From assembly GCA_027579435.1 (NCBI GenBank), contig JANBPK010000926.1, positions 62,001 to 126,000 of the forward strand: DNA of 64,000 bases, read 5' to 3'. The stretch is from Candolleomyces eurysporus. Its lineage: Eukaryota > Basidiomycota > Agaricomycetes > Agaricales > Psathyrellaceae. Under the pieces are notes generated by a model. That model was not told the DNA's origin. It was given only the letters and a program-made list of their open reading frames with translations, and made no database searches. Positions 57,030 through 64,000 of the stretch are shown in pieces. Every line of letters begins with the position of its first letter. Position 1 is the stretch's first letter. Position numbers and translations under genes: made by a program.

Positions 57030-57420
57030 TCATGGAGGCCCTGTGCTTTCAGAGAGGACGACGCAGCCCTTCAGATGTAGTATTCCCTCTTTAAATAAAC
57101 TGCGGGGGAGAGTCATTCGTACGTCGCATGATGATGGATGAGGAAAAGAGACAGCACCAACCGATTCGACCCTCGTGCGGTAGAAACTAGCCAAGGTGCT
57201 GGCCATTCCTATGATACGTTGATACTGACATGCATGGGCAAATACACGGATGACCACACAAAGAGCTGGGCCAAGTCCAGATGAGGTTTTACACGGACTC
57301 CAAAATCAATGAGGATGGAAAACAATGAGATGCGGTGCGAAGCATGCGATGCGGATGTCATGAATGAACGTGAATAATGAAAGAGTCAAATGAAAGTTGT
57401 GCATAAGAAAGCATAATAAC
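57030..57420. repeat. Duplicated protease upstream region, copy 1
   Basis: Similar to 60440-60720 and 63680-63960: all share GATGATGGAT, GAAGAGACAG, GATTCGACCCT and TTTTACAC.ACTCC phrases. The tandem duplication therefore included the promoter region. Confidence 0.6.
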
Positions 57421-57429
57421 GAACGGACC

Positions 57430-57800
57430 TTCCCTCGAATCCAATTCGCTGGAGAGCACGGCGGAGTTTACGCCAGAGACTTTGGACCACCAGATGTCGG
57501 AGCGAGCCGTCGAAGAGTTCCCCCTCGCAAACGAACCTGCTCTCCCCGAGATTATTTTGCAGCAGACAGGAGCCTTGGAGGTCAGTCCCTCGCCGACGCC
57601 ACCCCGCCGATCTCATCGTTGGTGATGAACATAGCTTAGTGGCGATGTGGACGAGTTATATGCAGTGCTGGAAGGAGAGGCCGTCGAACCCTCAGATATG
57701 GTTCAGGTTCCTTCAGACCACTCACTGAGCACCTCACTAGACACCGAAAGGTCACGCCCATCAATGGTAAGTGGGAAACATTGGTGTGGTGCATACGATG
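57430..57800 (+). pseudogene. Possible gene fragment of unknown kind
   Basis: One frame reads SERAVEEFPLANEPALPEI then QQTGALEVSPSPTPPRRSH, ending near 57620. After an intron-like GTGATGAACATAGCTTAG it continues DVDELYAVLEGEAVEPSDM. A related but broken stretch lies at 61230-61460. It could be the tail of an unknown gene duplicated with the proteases. Start and upstream exons are not found. Confidence 0.3.
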
Positions 57801-57826
57801 CGATAGCATCCTTTTTCGCCGTCTGC

Positions 57827-60305
57827 TCACATTCCCCTTTCAAGACAGTTTCCGAACTTCATTAGGCAGGTAGAGAATAATGCGAAACAATGTCCCGGTA
57901 TCTTAATACAGAGGAAATTAAGATAGCGCTGTAAAATATGTGTCCAGTACGCCGATACGAAGAAGCATAAATTAGAACTATGTCCTTTTTCTGTCCTTGA
58001 CGGATAATTGAAACATCCCGTAGTCGATAGCTGGGCCTCGTGCCTTCTGCTGCTTCCAACTCCTTGGTCGCTCGTTACATGAAATTTCACGGGAATATAA
58101 TGAAGGCCCGACCTCGTGGGTCTTCGGGTAAGCCCCAGTCGTTGCATCAAATTGAGGATTGAGAAAGCGAGAAGAGTAACCCTAATCAACGCGTTGGTTG
58201 CCATGAGCCTCACAATGACTCCAGGCCCGTGTATTTGCCCATAGACGACCAAGACTCCTATGCCGACGAAGGTTCGTGGGTTGGGAGGCTTGTCGCGGAC
58301 GAAGGGGCGGCAGGGGGGGGTCGCAGTGCTAATGGTAGGATCTTCGACTTTCAGCAATTCTAAAAGCCTTGCAGGCTCTATTTCTGGGGGTAAATCTGCC
58401 ATGGTCCTGTTCCGGATAGGAGCAACTTGTGCCGTAGCGTTTGCAGGATCTGTTTGGGCAAGGAGTTGCATGTACGGCTGTCCAGCAGCGGTTCCATTCG
58501 GGTCACCAAAGTCGAAACTATGATAGAGCGAGTGAGATTCGAAAACTACAGTGGGTTCCGGAAAGTAACCGGACACCGCCACCCATTGCGCAGATTCATT
58601 CACTTACCCTGTTGTTTGCAATGCCCCAAAAGACCTGTTTTGGTTGGTGATTCATTCTGGCCTCTAGAAGTGTTAGTAAAACAAATTTCAAGCAGTACAG
58701 GCAAATGGTGGACTAGTAATTGACAAATTATTCCACCAATGAATCGTGTGATGTCCGGTTACTTTCTGGAGCTCACTGTAGGCACGAACAGTATATGTAC
58801 TCACACGCTGTAAACGTTTCTCAGAAAAATATCCCCCAGCGACACCTCATAACCCTGCGAAGCCGGTACATCATCACCGTCTATAGAGCCAATACAGGCG
58901 GTGTACTGCTGACCACCAGCCGTGAGTGGCGCAGAAAGGTAACTCAAGTCTAAAGGGTGGATAGGGAATCGCTGGCCGCTGAAACCCACAACATGAGATC
59001 GAGAAGGTTGGATGAGCTTGTTCACTCACCTAAAAGTGAACTCGACCATCGTTGTGGTGTTGCAGGGTATTAGCCACAATCGGGGCTGACCCTCAGCGGT
59101 AAATGTCACAGCTCCGGGAATGCGTGAATATAAGTCGTTTCGGAGGTTCGGTGGAAGGTGCGCACGAGCGTTGCCGGTATCAAGGAGTGTGACCAACCGA
59201 CCATCGGGAGCATCCCGAACCAACGAGGAGAAGTTCAAAGGCGTACCGCCAACGGTAATACCTTCTAGCAGCGTAGTCCACCGGTCGCCTCCTTGAGGAT
59301 ACTGGTAGAGCCTTGGAGCCTGGGCTACAGCTTTCCAAGGTTCTGCGTATTCTCCGATGGAGAACGAACCACCATCAATATCTTCCAAGTCATCGGTCCT
59401 TGACAAATCCAACGCGACGAAATTGGACCCATTGCGGCCATCTTGAGAGAAGATGTTGCTAAGGACGGAGCTTCCCCAAGTGGCGTTTCGTGCTGTCACA
59501 GCTTGATTGATGGGTGACGCTGTCCCAAAGTCGAAGCTCAACCCAAGGAGACCATCGATTCCGAAATTCTTCAAGGTTACGCCTGTATACTGAAGGCGTA
59601 TTCAGAAAATACAATTACCATGGGAGAATTATGACCTCACCGATTCCACGTGGAGGAATGCTAAAAGGGAGTAGAGTAAGCAACTATTCCGGAGGTGAAG
59701 TCAACTGCGCACCTTGTTGAGATACATTGAATGACCCCATCTGGAAGGATGCAACTGCGATGGGACCCTCGACCCCAGACGATCCACCTCCATATCCCAA
59801 CTGGACGGGAATATCGGTGATGTTGTAGAGCCCTCCATCTCTATCGTCAGGAAGGACCCTAAATCAAGCATACTACATGAGTGAGAGCTACAATGAGCTC
59901 AATTTCGACCATACTCACCAGAGATCTGTACTCCCAGTATCCAATAAAACCACAAAATCTTCAGTCGCACAGTTAGCTCAAAGTCAGTCCACTAAAATGA
60001 TGAGATGACCTTTGCCACCCAAGGTGATGTTGGTCGAATACTGTTATAAATGGCTCTGTTCAGCAATCTCGCAACATCGATAGGCGGACGGACTCGATGA
60101 CACGCACCCGAAGATCAAGATGGTTCGTGATGCTGTTATCCCCTGGTCCATCTCCACTAGTCCCACGAGGATGCACACTCGGGCCGGAAGACCTTCTCGC
60201 CGACGAATGTGGTACACGTCGGAACTCCAACGAGGTCGCAGCGACCCAGCTCGTCAAAACGCCGAGCATGATCAGATGTAAGAGGGACAGACTTGCATAC
60301 TTCAT
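57827..60305 (-). CDS. Pepsin-like aspartic protease 2, membrane-anchored, altered C-terminus
   Basis: Exons 60108-60305, 60010-60040, 59919-59958, 59713-59858, 59641-59660, 59030-59589, 58805-58978 and 57827-58517 encode 619 residues. Signal peptide MKYASLSLLHLIMLGVLTSW; catalytic DFVVLLDTGSTDLW (Asp83) and LLDTGNARAHL (Asp282). The flap reads GYGGGS. A C-terminal membrane helix (VIVRLMATNALIRVTLLAF, about 488-514) is present but interrupted by two Arg, so it is weaker than in protease 1. After QLSTTG the frame differs from protease 1 by a one-base loss and runs on for about 68 extra residues. The last intron (58518-58804) is enlarged by a 230-bp MITE. Confidence 0.82.
58549..58778. mobile_element. 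MITE of Tc1/mariner type, 230 bp, inside an intron of protease 2
   Basis: The left end CAGTGGGTTCCGGAAAGTAA and the inverted right end CAGTGAGCTCCAGAAAGTAA match over about 27 bp, both running into CCGGACA. TA dinucleotides flank both ends (58547-58548 and 58779-58780), the target duplication of Tc1/mariner elements. The equivalent introns of proteases 1 and 3 are 54-59 bp and lack it. No coding capacity. Confidence 0.88.
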
Positions 60306-60345
60306 GATGGGTTCTCCTTGAACGGTTACAATGACCCGCGGATGG

Positions 60346-60353
60346 TTATATAC
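60346..60353 (-). promoter_or_regulatory. TATA box of protease 2
   Basis: GTATATAA on the minus strand about 42 bp before the ATG at 60305. Confidence 0.6.
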
Positions 60354-60439
60354 CTTTCAGCAACAAGGCTTTCCGCCGTGTTGCTGTGCACTCCTAGGCC
60401 TGGAGTCCGCAGCGGTGCATCATGAGCGCCTCGTGGAGA

Positions 60440-60720
60440 CTCTGTGTTGTCAGCGATGACATCGCAGCCCTTCAGATATAATATTCCCTCTTCGAACACG
60501 GAGGCCGGAGAATCGTCAGTACGTTGCGTGATGAAGGATGAAGGAAAGGGACTGCGCTGACCGATCCTGAAATTCCGATGCGGTGAGGACGAGCGGAGGG
60601 GCTAATATCCCTATGCGAAGCGAGCTACTATACGTAAAAAGCCGTGCCAAGTCGAGGGCCAAGTCGAGGTAGCCTTTCACGGAAACCTGAAAACAAATGC
60701 GGTACAATGAGATGCAATGC
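60440..60720. repeat. Duplicated protease upstream region, copy 2
   Basis: Counterpart of 57030-57420 and 63680-63960. Confidence 0.6.
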
Positions 60721-61700
60721 AGGTGTCATACAGCCAGCTCAGTATTGATACCCGACTCCACGAAGTGGGGAGGGTTCTGTCGCGAAACGTAGATCCTTTC
60801 TGTTGATTCGTGAGAGTATTTACCTATAAGAAGGTGATTGGGAAATGAGAAGTTATGTACGTCATATCATTTGACATGCTCCGTTCCGCCTCGCCCCTCC
60901 ATCCTTTTCCAAAGCAACATCCATGCATTTCGCTAGCGCAGCACTGCCTTCCCTTTGATGAACCGCATTATCCTGACCCGCCCTACCTCCTGCACTATTT
61001 GTTGCCGATAAAGGTCTCTGTCCCTTGATGGCATTCAGCTCGGTGAAGGCAGGCTCGACTCGAGAGTGCGCCTTCCCATCACTTTTAATTGACCCATGCT
61101 ATTCACGCTGCCAAGCAATAAGTATCGTCTTCTCTAATCTCGGTTTGCTCCTTCAGTTCTTGTTCTCGTTATAGCATCACCGTTACCTTGTCATATTTGT
61201 CGACAACGAGACCATCCTGCATTGGTCGTCTATCTTTGCTTCCAATCGCTGTCCCCTCACAGACAATTCCCTCTTTCTGAGACTATCTCACAGCATACAG
61301 GAGCCCGGTTAGAGATCAGTCCCCAACGGCCTTACCCCTGCCGACCTCATCGTTAAAAATTGCCTCAGATGAACATCAACTAAGTGGCACTGTGGACTGG
61401 TTGCGTGCAGTGGCGGAGACCCCGTCGAACCCGTAGACACGATTCACTGGATACTCATGGTACGACGGCATCCTTTTGTGACTCGCCGCCTTGTTCACGT
61501 TTGCTTTTCAAGACATTCCCGAACTTCATTAGGGAGGTACAGAATAACACAGCACAATGTCCTAATATACAAATACAAAGAAAGATGCAGGGAGACGTAA
61601 AAATAAGATAGCACAGTAAAAGATTTATCGTATCTGGTGCGCCGATACGAGGATGCATAAATTACAACTGTGCCTGACTACGACTCGCTGTTGGAGACTC
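60721..61700. other. Region between proteases 2 and 3
   Basis: Contains a broken copy of the fragment noted at 57430-57800 (about 61230-61460) and, from 61500, a 3' flank shared with proteases 1 and 2 (phrase CCGAACTTCATTAGG). No intact gene. Confidence 0.45.
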
Positions 61701-63536
61701 CTACGGCGAAGAAAGTTCGTGGACTAAGAGGGCTGCCGCGGGAGAAGGGGCGGCAGGAGGGGTCGCGGTGGCAAGGGTAAGACCTTCAGCTTTCAGCAGC
61801 TCCAAGAGCCTTGCAGGTTCTATTTCTGGGGGTAAACCCGCCATGGTCCGACTCCGGATAGAGGCAACTTGCGCCATAGCGTCTGCAGCCTCTGTTTGGG
61901 CAAGGAGCTGCATATACGGCTGGCCAGCGGCAGTTCCGTTGGAGTCACCAAAGTCGTAGCTGTAGATCGCTTAAGTTAGCTTCGAAATAAACGCGAACTC
62001 GAAGCAAAAGCTACTCACACGCTGTAAACGTTTCTCAAGAAAGTAGCCCCTAGCGCCATCTCGAAACCATACTCGGCCAATTCATCATTGCCATCTATAG
62101 CGGCAATGCAGGCGGTGTACAGTTGACCACCAGCCGTGACTAGACCGGGAAAGATGCTCAAATCTAGTGGGTGGATAGGCATCGGCTGGCCGCTGAAACG
62201 CACGTCATAAGATTGAGAAAGTTCGATGTACTTATTCACTCACCCAAAGGTGAATTCGACTATCGTTGTGGTGTTGCAAGGTATTAGCCATGATTGGTCC
62301 TGGCCTTCAGCGGTCCATGTCACAGCTCCGGGAATGTGTGAATATAAGTCGTTTTGGACACTCCGTGGAATGACCGCGGTAGCAACCCCGGTATCAAGAA
62401 GTGCGACTAATCGGCCATCGGGAACACCTGGAACCACCGAGGAGAGGTTCAGAGGCGTACCGCCAACGGTAATGCCTTCCAATAGTGTAGTCCATCGATG
62501 ACTTCCTCGGGGATACTGGTAAAGCTTGGGAGCCTGGGCTACGGCTTTCCATTGGTCCGCATACTCTCCGATGGAGAACGAACCACCATCAGTATCCTCC
62601 AAGTCGTCGGTCCTCGATAAATCAAACGCGATGAAATTGGATTCATTGCGGCGATCTTGGGAGAAGATGTTGCTTAGCACGGAGCTTCCCAAGTGGCGTT
62701 CTGACCTGTCACAGCTTGATTGATGCGTGACGCTGTCCCAAATCTCAACCCAAGGAGACCTTCGATTCCCAGTTCCCTCAGGTCCCCGACGTTAGACTGA
62801 ATGCGTATTCAGAAAATAAAATTATCAAGTGAGAATGTTATCCTCACCGATTCCACGTGGAGGAACGCTGAACGGGGAGTAGAATGAGCCTACTATTTCG
62901 AAGATGAAATCAACTACGCACCTTGCTGAGATACACTGAATGTCCCCATCTGAAAGGATGCGGTTGCAATAAAACCGTCTACCCAAGCTGATCCATCGCC
63001 ATATTCCATCCGCAAACGAATCTCAGTGATGTTGTCAAACCCCTCACCTCTATCATCGGGAAGGACCCTAAACCATGCATGTTCCATGAGTGGAAACCAC
63101 AACCCCCGTTTCGCGCACACTCACCAGAGATCTGTACTTCCAGTATCCAATAAAACCACAAATTCTTCAGTAATACAGTCAGTTGAAAGGCAAAGCCGGC
63201 AAAATTACTAATATAGCACCTTTGCCACCCAAGGTGATGTTGGTAGAATACTGTAACCAAAGGCACCATTTAGCGATCCGTCAGCATCGACAGGCGTACG
63301 AACTCAATGATACACACCCTAATATCAAGATGGTTATTGATTCTGTTGTTCTCTGGTCCATCTCCGCTAGTCCCACGAGGATGTACCCCCAAGTTGGTAG
63401 AAGGCAATAGAGACCCTCTCATGGAAGAAAACGGCAATTGCGGCACACGTCGAAACTCCAACAAAGTCGCAGTGACCCAACTCGTCGTAACGCTAAGCAC
63501 GATCAGAAGCGAGAGGGACAGACTTGCACACTTCAT
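61701..63536 (-). pseudogene. Pepsin-like aspartic protease 3, one-base frameshift, no membrane anchor
   Basis: Exons 63318-63536, 63220-63250, 63125-63164, 62922-63067, 62848-62867, 62244-62796, 62019-62192 and 61701-61959 follow the layout of the paralogues. Signal peptide MKCASLSLSLLIVLSVTTSW; catalytic FVVLLDTGSTDLW and, after the shift, LVALLDTGVATAVI; flap EYGDGS. Near 62689-62691 there is a run of three C where the paralogues have four, which stops the frame soon after the flap domain. This may be a real lesion or a homopolymer miscall. Ignoring it, the product would be about 480 residues and end at ALLVHELSSP, before the membrane helix found in copies 1 and 2. If functional it would be a soluble secreted enzyme. 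Confidence 0.75.
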
Positions 63537-63575
63537 GATGGTTCCTTCTTTGGCGGTTTCAAAGACTTGCGAATA

Positions 63576-63585
63576 GTTATATATC
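63576..63585 (-). promoter_or_regulatory. TATA box of protease 3
   Basis: GATATATAAC on the minus strand about 45 bp before the ATG at 63536. Confidence 0.6.
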
Positions 63586-63679
63586 TTTCAGCAAGTGCCA
63601 AGGAAGCTGAAAGCCTTTGTGCCGCGTATTTCTCGAGCCCACAGCAGTCCATTTTGAGTGCCTAGCGGAACTGTGCTGT

Positions 63680-63960
63680 CAGAGATGACATGGCAACGCT
63701 TCAGATATGATATCCTCTCTTTGAACGATCTGGGGGCCAAGAATTGTCAGTACATCGCGTGATGATGGATAAAGGGAAGAGACAGCGCTGACTGATTCGA
63801 CCCTCACGCGCTAAGGACTAGCGAATGTGCTAGATATCCCTACGATACGAGTGAGCCTACTCCGTAAAAGCCGTGCCAAGTTCTGGTAGGGTTTTACACA
63901 AACTCCAAAACAGCTGTGGATAGAATACGATGAGATGCGACGGGGGTAAGCTAACTCAGT
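63680..63960. repeat. Duplicated protease upstream region, copy 3
   Basis: Counterpart of 57030-57420 and 60440-60720; continues to near the window edge, where no further gene start is visible. Confidence 0.55.
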
Positions 63961-64000
63961 CCCAATGGATTGCTCCACCCTCGACATTTTTGGGGTCATC

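Overview
The window is nuclear DNA of a filamentous basidiomycete, most likely an Agaricomycete. Genes are cut by many GT-AG introns of about 50-65 bp. The protein families (2OG-Fe(II) oxygenases with a long C-terminal region, Tnp2-type CACTA transposase, stand-alone tyrosine recombinase, NACHT-type relic, pepsin-like protease array) are typical of mushroom-forming fungi. The 13 single N symbols mostly sit beside homopolymer runs. Dropping the three that fall inside coding exons restores the reading frame each time, so they look like assembly marks and not real bases.

1-22 kb is a tandemly duplicated block. One unit contains a tiny gene for a dsRNA-binding-motif-like protein (83-89 aa, first exon only 10 nt), a larger acidic/low-complexity gene, and two non-coding segments. 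The tiny gene is intact in four direct copies (5324, 8197, 14006, 19459) and in a fifth inverted copy (30972). The acidic gene is intact only in the last unit (20158-21858) and has decayed in three others. A P450 relic and several minisatellites fill the 5' part.

22-41 kb holds two small secreted-protein genes (22993-23198 and 28113-28694, minus), a full-length 2OG-Fe(II) oxygenase (24307-27797, minus), and an inverted paralogue (37623-41012, plus) in which the distal metal-binding His reads as Gln. Between them lie relics of DPM3, of a NACHT NTPase and of a third oxygenase copy.

41-54 kb is a mobile-element island. A complete CACTA element (45181-52004, 3-bp target duplication GCT) carries an intact Tnp2 transposase and two accessory genes. 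It sits among foldback elements and short hairpin-bearing repeats. One of those repeats also lies at the 5' end of an intact tyrosine recombinase gene (52976-54271).

54-64 kb contains three tandem pepsin-like aspartic protease genes on the minus strand, with a repeat period of about 3.2-3.4 kb. Two end in a membrane anchor. The third lacks the anchor and has a one-base frameshift. A 230-bp TA-flanked MITE sits in an intron of the middle copy.

Exon structures were worked out by eye, by comparing paralogues. No homology search was run, so family names rest on motif recognition.
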